From Verrucosispora sp. NA02020 (GTDB taxonomy: Bacteria > Actinomycetota > Actinomycetes > Mycobacteriales > Micromonosporaceae): DNA of 64,000 nt. The notes beneath the pieces are model-generated. The model saw only the letters and a program-made list of their open reading frames with translations. It searched no databases and was not told the origin of the DNA. Position numbers and translations under genes: made by a program. The stretch lies in NCBI RefSeq assembly GCF_013364215.1, contig NZ_CP054923.1, positions 248,001 to 312,000 of the forward strand. The letters run 5' to 3'. Positions 9,400 through 17,076 of this stretch are shown in pieces (the first letter of the stretch is position 1; every line of letters starts with the position of its first letter).

Positions 9400-9846
9400 G
9401 CCGGTCATGCGCTGCCGTACGGCGGCCAGCTCGTCGAAGGCGTACGCCCAGTTGTGGCACTTGAAGCTGCGTAGTCCGTCGATCGGCGAGCGGCAGTCGG
9501 TGCAGCGGACGCCGGCGATGGCGGCGGGCAGGCCGGTGTTGACGTACCGGCGGTCGCCGAGGATCACGGTGGCGATCATCGCCGGATCGTGGACGCCCTT
9601 CAGCGCCGAGGCGACGATGTCGTACCAGGTGATCCGGCGACCGCAGGTGGGACAGTCCGGGTGGTCGCCGCTGACCCAGAGCGGTGCGCCGATGGTGCGC
9701 GGCGGCATACCGAGCAGCTTCTCGATCCGCCGGACGTCGGCTTCCGGGGTGGTCCACCGGTGCCGGCCGGGCAGCGACGCGGGTGAGTCGTAGACGGCCT
9801 GGAACAACGTGGGGTCGACCTCCACGGTCTCGCGTTCACTGGTCAT
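9394..9846 (-). CDS. Conserved hypothetical protein with two CxxC pairs
   Basis: A 150-residue soluble protein starting MTSERETVEVDPTLFQAV, with a GGAAGGG ribosome site before the ATG. CPTCGRR at about residues 64-70 and CTDCRSP near residue 114 look like a zinc-ribbon pair, followed by LRSFKCHNWAYAFDEL. No enzyme signature is recognised. The stop codon lies inside the arm of the 9342-9399 palindrome, so the element defines the end of the protein. Confidence 0.75.
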   Translation of the reverse strand: MTSERETVEVDPTLFQAVYDSPASLPGRHRWTTPEADVRRIEKLLGMPPRTIGAPLWVSGDHPDCPTCGRRITWYDIVASALKGVHDPAMIATVILGDRRYVNTGLPAAIAGVRCTDCRSPIDGLRSFKCHNWAYAFDELAAVRQRMTGR

Positions 9847-9965
9847 CGGCGTCCCTTCCGGTCGTCGGCGCCCCCACCGTGGTGGCCGGCGGGCGGCGGG
9901 CACAACCGGATCAACGACACGGCGGCCCGGCCGGTCCGCGCATCGGCGCGCCGCCGGCCGGACGT

Positions 9966-10167
9966 CTGCGGACGATGCGTCGCCTGGCCGCCCGCGCGGT
10001 GATGCTGCGCCACCCGTGGGCGCCCGGCCTGCTCGGCTCCCGCCCGACCGTGCCGTCCGGGGTGTACGCCTACTACGACCAGATCATCGCGACGTTGCGC
10101 GACGGCGGATTCTCGTACCGCATCGCCCATGCACGCGTTCGGCAGTCTCGCGCGGTCAGAGCGGTAG
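9966..10167 (+). pseudogene. Decayed TetR-family regulator, C-terminal remnant
   Basis: Reading from about 9966 gives LRTMRRLAARAVMLRHPW, then GLLGSRPTVPSG and YAYYDQIIATLRDGGFSYRIAH. This is the pattern of the TetR/AcrR C-terminal ligand domain (HPW...SRP...YY...LRDGGFS...H). The continuation expected in the family, MHAFGS, is present at 10129 but in another frame, reading to a TAG at 10165. There is no helix-turn-helix part upstream, and the 3' end is overrun by the convergent gene. So it is a truncated and frameshifted relic. The assignment rests on remembered family pattern. Confidence 0.6.
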
Positions 10168-10914
10168 CAGGCCCTCGGCCAGGCTCCGCTTCACCTGCCA
10201 CTCGCCCTCCGACCCGGTGGGCCAGGGAAAGCCGCCGCTGCCGAAGACCTGGTTCAGGTAGGCGACGAACGAGGTGGTCGTCTCCCCGACGAACAACCCG
10301 TCCACGCACCCGTCGGGCAGTACGAAGCCGTACGGCCCGCCACCGCTGGTGTTCTCCTTGTGCAGCCGGTCCGGCGCGACCGGGAGCACGAACACCCCCG
10401 GGTCCTCGTCGGTCGCCTGCTCCTCCTGCCAGTCGGCCCATTCCTCGTCGTAGTAGTCGCGCAGGGACGGTCCGTCCGGGTGGCGGGATCCCTCCAGCTC
10501 GATCACCAGCGGGTCGGCCGACGCCGAGGTGGGCCACTCCGGATGCGTGCCGACCAGCCAGACGTCGCCCACCAGCCGCACCCAGGAGCAGAGCGTCATC
10601 GGCACCGCGCCGAACCGGTCCCGCAGCCAGCCGGCGTACGCGTCGGCCTGCGCGGTCGGCGGGGCGTACGGGCACGACACCGGCGTCTCCTCGTCGTCGT
10701 TCTCGTGGAACCGGTAGCCGTCGGCGGTCAGCCGCGCCACCACGACCTCGACGTTCTGCCGGGCCCGACGGGCCATCTCGTCACAGACCGACTGCGCCTC
10801 CTCGACCAGCTCGGGGTGGAGCCGGATCGCGCTGCCCCACTGGTGCAGCTCGTGCCAGACCTGTTCCCGTTGGCCCCTGCGGTAGCGGCTGAGCCACTGC
10901 GGCGACGAGTTCAT
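10156..10914 (-). CDS. Hypothetical protein, acidic, possibly SMI1/immunity-like
   Basis: A 252-residue soluble protein starting at the ATG 10914 (MNSSPQWLSRYRRGQ). The N-terminal ~80 residues are helical. The rest is acidic with many aromatic residues (LRDYYDEEWADWQEEQ at about 160-175) and ends in an alternating beta/Gly region (GGGPYGFVLPDG). The style resembles SMI1/KNR4 (SUKH)-type or other small cytoplasmic immunity proteins, but I cannot name the family. It converges on the TetR remnant and overlaps its end by 12 bp. Confidence 0.6.
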   Translation of the reverse strand: MNSSPQWLSRYRRGQREQVWHELHQWGSAIRLHPELVEEAQSVCDEMARRARQNVEVVVARLTADGYRFHENDDEETPVSCPYAPPTAQADAYAGWLRDRFGAVPMTLCSWVRLVGDVWLVGTHPEWPTSASADPLVIELEGSRHPDGPSLRDYYDEEWADWQEEQATDEDPGVFVLPVAPDRLHKENTSGGGPYGFVLPDGCVDGLFVGETTTSFVAYLNQVFGSGGFPWPTGSEGEWQVKRSLAEGLLPL

Positions 10915-11412
10915 GGCCGCAGCATGGCGTACGCCTGCGACAGTCCGTCGGCTCGGCGCGCCGTGTGGCGGAACTCGCCGTCCACAAGGGACGAAAAGCG
11001 GTGCGCCGCCGGGATCGTCGGGCATCCGGCTCCCCCTTTCGGTCAATCAATGTTCACCGTTCGACGAAGGCCGATCATCAATTTGATCGATCACTTCTCG
11101 GGTCGCACGCATCGGTTTCCGAATATCTGCCGACCGGTCGGTCCAAAACGGTCTTATCGTCGCTGAGTTCGGCGTTCGGGAATCCGCTTTCCGGCCAGCC
11201 GTCCGCAGTGGTTCGTCGCGGCGGGGTGGTCGACGGGCGCGCGGCATCGGTGACGGTGGGCCCGCATCTTGCTTGCTGTGACCCATCTCTCCTGTTAGAG
11301 TGATCGCCTCGGGAGCGCTCCCACGAAACACGCCGGTAATCGGATCCACCGCGGGGACACGTAACAGGAATATTTGTGGGCCTAATTAGTGGAATCGAAT
11401 ACAGGGAAGCAC
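10915..11412. other. Intergenic region upstream of the two-component operon
   Basis: About 500 bp of lower-GC DNA without a supported gene. It contains a 12-bp perfect palindrome CCGACCGGTCGG at 11130-11141, an AT-rich near-palindrome around ATCAATTTGAT close to 11087, and the promoter/operator listed separately at 11273-11323. The promoter of the minus-strand gene starting at 10914 must also lie here. Confidence 0.4.
11273..11323 (+). promoter_or_regulatory. Sigma-70-like promoter with CebR/CelR-like operator
   Basis: TTGCTG (11273-11278) and TAGAGT (11296-11301) are separated by 17 bp, a good housekeeping-type promoter. Just downstream, 11310-11323 reads CGGGAGCGCTCCCA, matching 13 of 14 positions of the TGGGAGCGCTCCCA box bound by the LacI-family cellobiose regulators CebR/CelR in actinomycetes. 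It would overlap the transcription start. The next gene is the kinase at 11413. Confidence 0.55.
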
Positions 11413-12498
11413 GTGGGTGATCAGAAAAGTACGCACGACGGGCTGGCCGACGAGATCTTTCGGGAGCATCACCGGCGTCTGGAGTCGGCCTCGATCGCGC
11501 TGACCCGTAATGCGCCGGTCCTCGGTCAGTTGCGGCGCAACGTCCACGCGATCGTCACCGACGTGGCGGAGCAATTCGACCTGCCGGCGTCGGCGTTCGA
11601 CCCGTCCGCCGACGTCGACGGGATCGACGAAGTGGTCGACCACGCGCTGCTGCCCACCGAGATCGGCGTGGACCGGGCGCTGCGCAACATCCACCCGATC
11701 GAGTCGCTACGGGCCGCCGCGCTGCTCTTCGAGGTAGCGCTGCCGATCATCCTGCGCCGGTACGTCGTCACCGATCCGGCCCGGGTCGCGGCCATCGCCC
11801 TCGCCCTGCACGACGCCATCTCCCGGCGGGTGTCGCTCTCCTCGCTGGCCTACGTGAACTACCTGATCGAGAAGTTGCAGGCCTCGCGCCGCGAGGAGCG
11901 TCGCCGGATCGCCCGCGACCTGCACGACCGGCTCGGTCACTCGATCGGCCTCGCCCTGCAGAACCTCGACCTGTCCCGCCACTACGGCACCCACGACCGG
12001 CCCCGGGCCGACGCCAAGGTCGGCGCGGCGATGCACGAGATGAGGGAGGCCCTGCAGACCGTGCAGGAGCTGACCGCCGAACTGCGCCGCTCGTTCGGCG
12101 CGGACGGCATCGAGCCGGCCCTGCGCGGTTACCTCTCGGCCAGCGTGCCGGCCACCATCTCGACCGGGCTGACCGTCACCGGCGACGTCAAGGTCATGCC
12201 CCGCGAGGTCGGTGAGGAGCTGTACCTCATCCTGCGCGAGGCCGCCCGCAACGCGGTGCGGCACGGCGAGGCCACCGAGCTGCGCATCACGATCGTCGCC
12301 ACGGAGGACGCGATCAACGCCGAGGTGATCGACGACGGTCGTGGCTTCGACCTGATCGACGCCCAGACCGCCGGTTTCGGGCTCCGGTCCATGGCCGAGC
12401 GCGCCGACCTGCTCAACGGCAGGTTCACCATCACCTCCGCACCCGGCAGCGGCACCGTTGTCGCGGTCGAGGTGCCGCTCTACGGCCCGGAAGGATGA
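11413..12498 (+). CDS. NarL-type soluble sensor histidine kinase
   Basis: A protein of about 361 residues without membrane segments. An all-helical N-terminal half is followed by the HisKA_3 dimerisation/phosphoacceptor motif RRRIARDLHDRLGHSI (acceptor His in DLHD) and a HATPase_c domain with an N-box-like LREAARNAVRHGEA, a G1 box DDGRGFDL and GFGLRSMAERA. I prefer GTG 11413, preceded by AGGGAAG; GTG 11389 in the same frame adds eight residues. Its stop overlaps the regulator start (ATGA), so the two form a two-component pair. The stimulus is unknown; lack of membrane segments suggests a cytoplasmic signal. Confidence 0.88.
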   Translation: MGDQKSTHDGLADEIFREHHRRLESASIALTRNAPVLGQLRRNVHAIVTDVAEQFDLPASAFDPSADVDGIDEVVDHALLPTEIGVDRALRNIHPIESLRAAALLFEVALPIILRRYVVTDPARVAAIALALHDAISRRVSLSSLAYVNYLIEKLQASRREERRRIARDLHDRLGHSIGLALQNLDLSRHYGTHDRPRADAKVGAAMHEMREALQTVQELTAELRRSFGADGIEPALRGYLSASVPATISTGLTVTGDVKVMPREVGEELYLILREAARNAVRHGEATELRITIVATEDAINAEVIDDGRGFDLIDAQTAGFGLRSMAERADLLNGRFTITSAPGSGTVVAVEVPLYGPEG

Positions 12499-13169
12499 AC
12501 ACCCCGGACACCATCCGCGTGGCGGTGGTGGACGACCACAACCTGTTCCGTGAGGGCCTCAAGGAGGTGCTCGGCACGGACCCGACCATCCGGATCGTCG
12601 GTGAGGGCGGCAGTGGCCCGGAGGCGGTCGAGCTGGTCGTCGCCCACCAGCCGGACGTGTTGCTGCTGGACGTGGAGATGCCCGGGGCGGGGGTCACGGA
12701 GACCATCCGGCAGGTGCTGCACCAGCGCCGGGAGGTGCAGATCATCGTGCTCACCATGCACGACGACGCCGAGTTGGTCCGTGAGGTGCTGGAGGCGGGC
12801 GCCAGCGCGTACATGTTGAAGACGATCCTGCGCGACGAGTTGCTGGCGGCGGTCCGGTCGGTGCGCCGCCCGTCGGCGAACGTCCTGCTGGCGGTCTCGC
12901 GCGGCACGGTCGAGCAACTGGACCGCCGCCCGCCCGGCTCGGGCGGACCGGGCACGGCGCTGACCCAGCGCGAGCGGGAGGTCCTGGTCCTCGCCGCGAG
13001 CGCGCTGAGCAACCAGCAGATCGCCTCCCGGCTGCGTATCACCGAGGCCACCGTGAAGCGGCACCTGACCAACGCGTACGCCAAGCTCAACGCCGTGTCC
13101 CGGGTGGACGCCATCCGCAAGGCGGTCGCCCGCCGGATCATCTCCGACGGGCAACGGCTCTCCCGCTGA
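12495..13169 (+). CDS. NarL/LuxR-family response regulator
   Basis: A 224-residue regulator. The N-terminal receiver has VAVVDDH (acidic pair), the phospho-acceptor Asp59 in LLLDVEMPG, Thr in IIVLTMHDDAE, and Lys in YMLKTI. The C-terminal LuxR helix-turn-helix reads LTQREREVLVLA...NQQIASRL...TVKRHL. The ATG overlaps the kinase stop by 4 bp, giving a cotranscribed pair. All catalytic residues look intact. Confidence 0.93.
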   Translation: MNTPDTIRVAVVDDHNLFREGLKEVLGTDPTIRIVGEGGSGPEAVELVVAHQPDVLLLDVEMPGAGVTETIRQVLHQRREVQIIVLTMHDDAELVREVLEAGASAYMLKTILRDELLAAVRSVRRPSANVLLAVSRGTVEQLDRRPPGSGGPGTALTQREREVLVLAASALSNQQIASRLRITEATVKRHLTNAYAKLNAVSRVDAIRKAVARRIISDGQRLSR

Positions 13170-13206
13170 ACGGGCGGGACCGGCGACGGAACCGGCGGGC
13201 GGTCGC

Positions 13207-14118
13207 TCAGCTCGCGAGGCACTGGGCGATCACCGTCAGGTGCACGGCGTACTGGGTGACCATGAAGGCCCGGTAGGGGCGGCGTCGGCGGTTCCGGTCG
13301 CCGTGGCTGGTCCGGGTCAGCACGCAGACGCCCAGCACCACCGCACCGGCCAGCAACAGCCCGGCCGGCGGCACCAGGGTCGGCTCGGCGACGGCGACCG
13401 CAGCCAGTCCCGCCGCGACGAGCAGCGCGCCGGTCGCGAGCAGCCGGCGTGCGACGCGTTCGGGCAGCACGATCGGCAGGGTGTGTCGACCGGCCAGCCG
13501 GTCGCCGGCCACGTCCGGCAGGTCCTTCGTCATCCCCACCAGGCCCATCCAGAACGACAGGGCCACGGCCACCGCCACCGCCCGTGGGTCCGGTACGCCG
13601 CCACCGGCCGCGTACCAGCCGGCCAGGTAGGTGACCAGGCCGCCGGCCACCACCACGCCGACGAAGCCGGGCAGGTTGGACTTCTGCGGTCGGGGCGCCG
13701 CCGAGTAGAGCCAGCCGAGCGCCAACATGGCCGCCACCAGGACGGCGAAGCCGGGGGAGACCAGCAGGCCGAGGGCCATCGCGAGCAGGCTGAGGGCGGC
13801 CGCCGCCCCACCGGCGGAGGCGGCGGACAGCGCACCGGTGGCGAGCGGTCGGCCCGAGCCGTTGTGCCGGTCCTCGGTGCGGTCGCAGAGGCCGTTGAGC
13901 AGATACACCTGCCAGGTGGCGCAGAGCCAGGCCAGCGCGCCGATAGTCAGGTCCCGTACCGCGGTCGGATGAAATGGCGGTGCGGCCAGCAGCGCGCCCG
14001 TCAGGAAGCGGAGCTGGAAGACGGCCTGCACCACCGGCCGGCTCTCCGAGAATGAGAGGCCGACGACGCGGGACAGTGAACCGCCCGACAGCGGATCCGC
14101 AATCGACTGAACAGACAT
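13207..14118 (-). CDS. UbiA-superfamily prenyltransferase
   Basis: A 303-residue membrane protein with about eight hydrophobic helices. The first Asp-rich motif reads LLNGLCDRTEDRHNGSGRPL (N-x3-D-x3-D pattern, about residues 74-93) and the second reads KDLPDVAGDRLAGR (DxxDxxGD). These bind the Mg-prenyl diphosphate in UbiA enzymes, so an aromatic or hydrophobic acceptor is prenylated in the membrane. The ATG at 14118 has GAGGGG 6 bases upstream. It lies divergent from a LuxR gene and beside a biosynthetic operon, so it could belong to that cluster or to quinone metabolism. The substrate is unknown. Confidence 0.82.
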   Translation of the reverse strand: MSVQSIADPLSGGSLSRVVGLSFSESRPVVQAVFQLRFLTGALLAAPPFHPTAVRDLTIGALAWLCATWQVYLLNGLCDRTEDRHNGSGRPLATGALSAASAGGAAAALSLLAMALGLLVSPGFAVLVAAMLALGWLYSAAPRPQKSNLPGFVGVVVAGGLVTYLAGWYAAGGGVPDPRAVAVAVALSFWMGLVGMTKDLPDVAGDRLAGRHTLPIVLPERVARRLLATGALLVAAGLAAVAVAEPTLVPPAGLLLAGAVVLGVCVLTRTSHGDRNRRRRPYRAFMVTQYAVHLTVIAQCLAS

Positions 14119-14347
14119 CGGCGCCCCTCGAATAGCGAAAAATTATCGATGCGTCTATTCTCGGTCAGTCGGGTGGTAATTCGGCTCCGCCAACGACGGC
14201 AGTTACGTCTACTACTTTGGTCGTAGGTCGTCTGCCCCCTTCGCGCGGTGCGTGCACCACCTCCGTAGCTACCACTACTGCGGCCCATCCCGAATGTTTA
14301 TGGTGGCCCTGCGACGCTATTTCGACGAGCGGAAGCGAACGGGGGAA

Positions 14348-15013
14348 ATGGTGCAGCAGATGATCTGGCCGGTTATGTCCGCCGAATACCGGCCGGCAGT
14401 GCCGGCCGACGCCCTGACGATCGCCGTGGTGGTCGACAACGAGGTGACCCGGCGCGGGGTGGCAGCCGTCGTGCAGCAGGTGCCGGAGGTGCGGTTACGG
14501 GCCGGTCCGGACGGGGCGGACGTGGTCATCGCCTCGCCCCGGGCGCTGAGTCGCGCCGACTCGCTGCTGGGGCACGACGACGGGCGGCAGCACAAGCTCC
14601 TCGTGCTGCTCGACGAGCCGGACCAGGTGGACATCGTGCGCTGGCTGACGCCGGACGGCTACCTCCTGGCCACGGACCTCACCCCGGAGTCCCTGCACCT
14701 GGCGTTGACGCAGGTGGCCGACGGCCAGTTGGTGGTGCCCACCGAGTTGAGCCGGCACCTGCTCAGGTTGGCGACCGGCCGGACGAGACGGGACCGCGTC
14801 CGGGCACCGGTGCTCACCGCTCGCGAGCGGGAGACGCTGGCGCTGCTCGCCGAAGGGCTGAGCAACCGGCAGATCGGCCGTCGGCTCGGTGTCTCCGAAC
14901 ACGGCGCCAAAAGGCTGGTGGGCAACATCATGACCAAACTGGACTCACCGAACCGCACGCTCGCGGTGGCGATCGCCCTGCGGGAACGGCTGATCCAGGC
15001 CGAACCGGCGTAA
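14348..15013 (+). CDS. LuxR-type regulator with degenerate receiver domain
   Basis: About 221 residues from ATG 14348. The N-terminal domain has receiver-like strands (LTIAVVVDNEVTRRGVAAVV, LLVLLDEPDQ, DGYLLATDL), but the acidic phosphorylation pocket is missing: D-N replaces the DD pair and no Asp is seen at the acceptor position. The C-terminal HTH reads LTARERETLALLAEGLSNRQIGRRL. Upstream in-frame starts exist (14252, 14294) but that DNA looks intergenic. It is a candidate pathway regulator for the neighbouring biosynthetic operon, whose last gene its 3' end overlaps by 69 bp in antisense. Confidence 0.8.
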   Translation: MVQQMIWPVMSAEYRPAVPADALTIAVVVDNEVTRRGVAAVVQQVPEVRLRAGPDGADVVIASPRALSRADSLLGHDDGRQHKLLVLLDEPDQVDIVRWLTPDGYLLATDLTPESLHLALTQVADGQLVVPTELSRHLLRLATGRTRRDRVRAPVLTARERETLALLAEGLSNRQIGRRLGVSEHGAKRLVGNIMTKLDSPNRTLAVAIALRERLIQAEPA

Positions 15014-15721
15014 CCCCGGCCAGGTCCGCACCACCACCCGGTAGTCGGCGGTCCCGGTCAACGCGACCGACGCCAGGTGCCCGTCGCCGAGCGTGAGATC
15101 CCGCACCACCCACGGACCGGGCAGACCCGTCCCACCCCGGCACCGCAGGCCGCGACCGTACGGTTGCGATCCGGCGACCCGTACCCGGAGTCCCTGCACC
15201 AGCCGCCCACCGCTGGCCTTCACGCAGGCCTCCTTGCGGGTCCAGTAGCGGAGGTACCACCAGTCCTGGGCCGGACCGCGAGCGCGGCCGACCCGGGACG
15301 CCTCGCCCGGCGGGTAGAACCGCGTCGCCAGCCGACCCACCGGTGACGGCGTGCCGTCCAGGTCCGGCCGGGCGAGACGCTCCACGTCGACCCCGACCTC
15401 CCGGCCGGTGGTGACCGCCAGCAGGGCCAGGTCGGCCGAGTGCGTCAGGTTGACCTTCGTCTCCGGCTGTCCGAGCAGCGCCGGCTTACCGTGCCGCCCC
15501 CGGTGCCAGACCACCCCCTCCGGAGGTACGCCGAGATACCCGCCGAGGATCAACCGGCTGGTGGCGTGGGCGTGGACGTAGCGGCGGCGCACCCGGGCGT
15601 CGCCGAGCCGGTCGGCCCGGCGACGCTCGTGCGGGTCCAGCAGGTCAGCCGGATCCGGATCACCGGCGAGTGGACGGCCCAGCGGAATCCGCCAGACGTG
15701 GACGACGCCGTCGAGCCGCAT
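14945..15721 (-). CDS. Sfp-type 4'-phosphopantetheinyl transferase
   Basis: A 258-residue enzyme that transfers the phosphopantetheine arm from CoA to carrier proteins. Visible family motifs are RHGKPALL (about residue 77), VNLTHSADLALLAV, GVDVERL with the Mg-binding acidic residues, and WTRKEACVKASG. It is the last gene of the minus-strand operon and would activate the two carrier proteins encoded at 20982 and 24911. The ATG at 15721 overlaps the preceding stop; GTG 15724 is an alternative. The last ~23 codons lie antisense to the LuxR gene. Confidence 0.92.
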   Translation of the reverse strand: MRLDGVVHVWRIPLGRPLAGDPDPADLLDPHERRRADRLGDARVRRRYVHAHATSRLILGGYLGVPPEGVVWHRGRHGKPALLGQPETKVNLTHSADLALLAVTTGREVGVDVERLARPDLDGTPSPVGRLATRFYPPGEASRVGRARGPAQDWWYLRYWTRKEACVKASGGRLVQGLRVRVAGSQPYGRGLRCRGGTGLPGPWVVRDLTLGDGHLASVALTGTADYRVVVRTWPGLRRFGLDQPFPQGDRHRERAVR

Positions 15722-17076
15722 CACGGTGCTCCGGTGGCCGCCAGGACCCGTTCCTGCGCCGCCACCGTCACCAGCAACTCCTCGATCTCCCGCAGGATCC
15801 CGGCGGCGTCGTCGCGGCTGAGCCGGGCGGTGTCGGCCCGTACGGTCAGCTCCAGCCGGTCCGGCCCGTCCTCGATGACCTTGAGGAAGAAGGTCAGCTC
15901 GTCCACCTCGTACCCGGTGCCGAAGGTGAGTCGGCCGGTCGCCTGCGCGGCACGCAGCCGCTCGGCGGTCACCTCCTCGATCGGGCCCGTGTCCGGCCCG
16001 GCCTGTCGCAGGTCGTTGAAGTAGCAGGACGGGTCGGCGGTGGCGGCCAGCGTGCCGCGCAACGCGCTGATCGCCTGCCGGTCACTGATGCCGCTGCGGT
16101 ACGCCTTCATGGCCGTACCCCAGCAGCTCTTGACCAGCACGGCGAAGTCCTCGGCGGAGACGTCGATCGTGGCCGGCACGTCCTGCACCAGGTTGCCGAC
16201 GTAGCCCCGCAGCTCCGCCCGGTGCCGGTTGCCGGCGATCAGGGTCATCGGCACCCGGTCGTGGCCGGTACGCCGGCCGAGGACCTTCGCGGTGGCCGTG
16301 AGCAGCACGACGGAGCTGCCCGTGGCGTACCGGGTGGCGATGGCGTCCAGGGCCAGCTTGACCGCGCTGGTGCTGAGCGTCGCGACGGCGTACCGGGGGG
16401 ACTCCGGCTCCCGAGGGGTGAAGATCGCCGGTGGGGCGGTCGCCAGTTGCTCCCGCCAGTGGGCCAACGATCGTTCCTGGACCCGGCGCCCCGGTTCGCT
16501 CTGCTCGAACTCGGCCAACTCGACCGGCTGCATCGCGGGCGGCGGCAGTTCCTCGCCGGCCAGCAGCCGGGCCAGTTCGGCACCGATCACCCGGGTGCCC
16601 AGGTAGTCGGTGGCCGCGTGGGACACACAGGTGATCACCACTCGGGGTGCGCCGTCCAGCACACCGACGGCGGGCCGGATCGGCCACTGGGTCGTGTGGT
16701 CGAACCGGTGCCCCCGGACCTGTGCCTCCAGGTCGTCGACGAGCGCCCGTGGATCGGGATCCTCGGCGGTGGCCTCGCAGATCTCCACCGGCAGTTCCCC
16801 GGCGGCCATCACCTGCTGCATCAGGTCCCCGGCCGGATCGCGGTGGAAGAGGGTGCGCAGCGCCTCGTGCCGGCGGACCAGGGCGCCCAGCGCGGCGAGC
16901 ACGCCCGGCAGGTCCACCCCCTCGGGCACCGGGGTGAAGACCGTCGAGTTGTAGAAGGAGGTGTCCGGCATCTGCCGGTCGATGTCCACCCAGATGCTGC
17001 GCTGTCCCAGGGTGGCGGGGGCGAGTACGCCCCGCTCGCCGTCGATGCGTACCGCCTGCCGGGTCATTCGCGCCAT
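15721..17076 (-). CDS. Free-standing NRPS-type condensation domain protein
   Basis: A 451-residue protein covering one condensation domain and nothing else. The N terminus reads LGQRSIWVDIDRQMPDTSFYN, and the active-site region reads VITCVSHAATDYLGT: the second His (153) and Asp157 of HHxxxDG remain, the first His is Ser152 and the Gly is Tyr158. Such proteins form amide or ester bonds between carrier-bound acyl and amino groups. ATG 17076 has a strong AAGGAGG site and overlaps the MATE gene by 13 bp. It may join the fatty acyl-carrier and amine-carrier units made by this operon (inference). Confidence 0.8.
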   Translation of the reverse strand: MARMTRQAVRIDGERGVLAPATLGQRSIWVDIDRQMPDTSFYNSTVFTPVPEGVDLPGVLAALGALVRRHEALRTLFHRDPAGDLMQQVMAAGELPVEICEATAEDPDPRALVDDLEAQVRGHRFDHTTQWPIRPAVGVLDGAPRVVITCVSHAATDYLGTRVIGAELARLLAGEELPPPAMQPVELAEFEQSEPGRRVQERSLAHWREQLATAPPAIFTPREPESPRYAVATLSTSAVKLALDAIATRYATGSSVVLLTATAKVLGRRTGHDRVPMTLIAGNRHRAELRGYVGNLVQDVPATIDVSAEDFAVLVKSCWGTAMKAYRSGISDRQAISALRGTLAATADPSCYFNDLRQAGPDTGPIEEVTAERLRAAQATGRLTFGTGYEVDELTFFLKVIEDGPDRLELTVRADTARLSRDDAAGILREIEELLVTVAAQERVLAATGAP

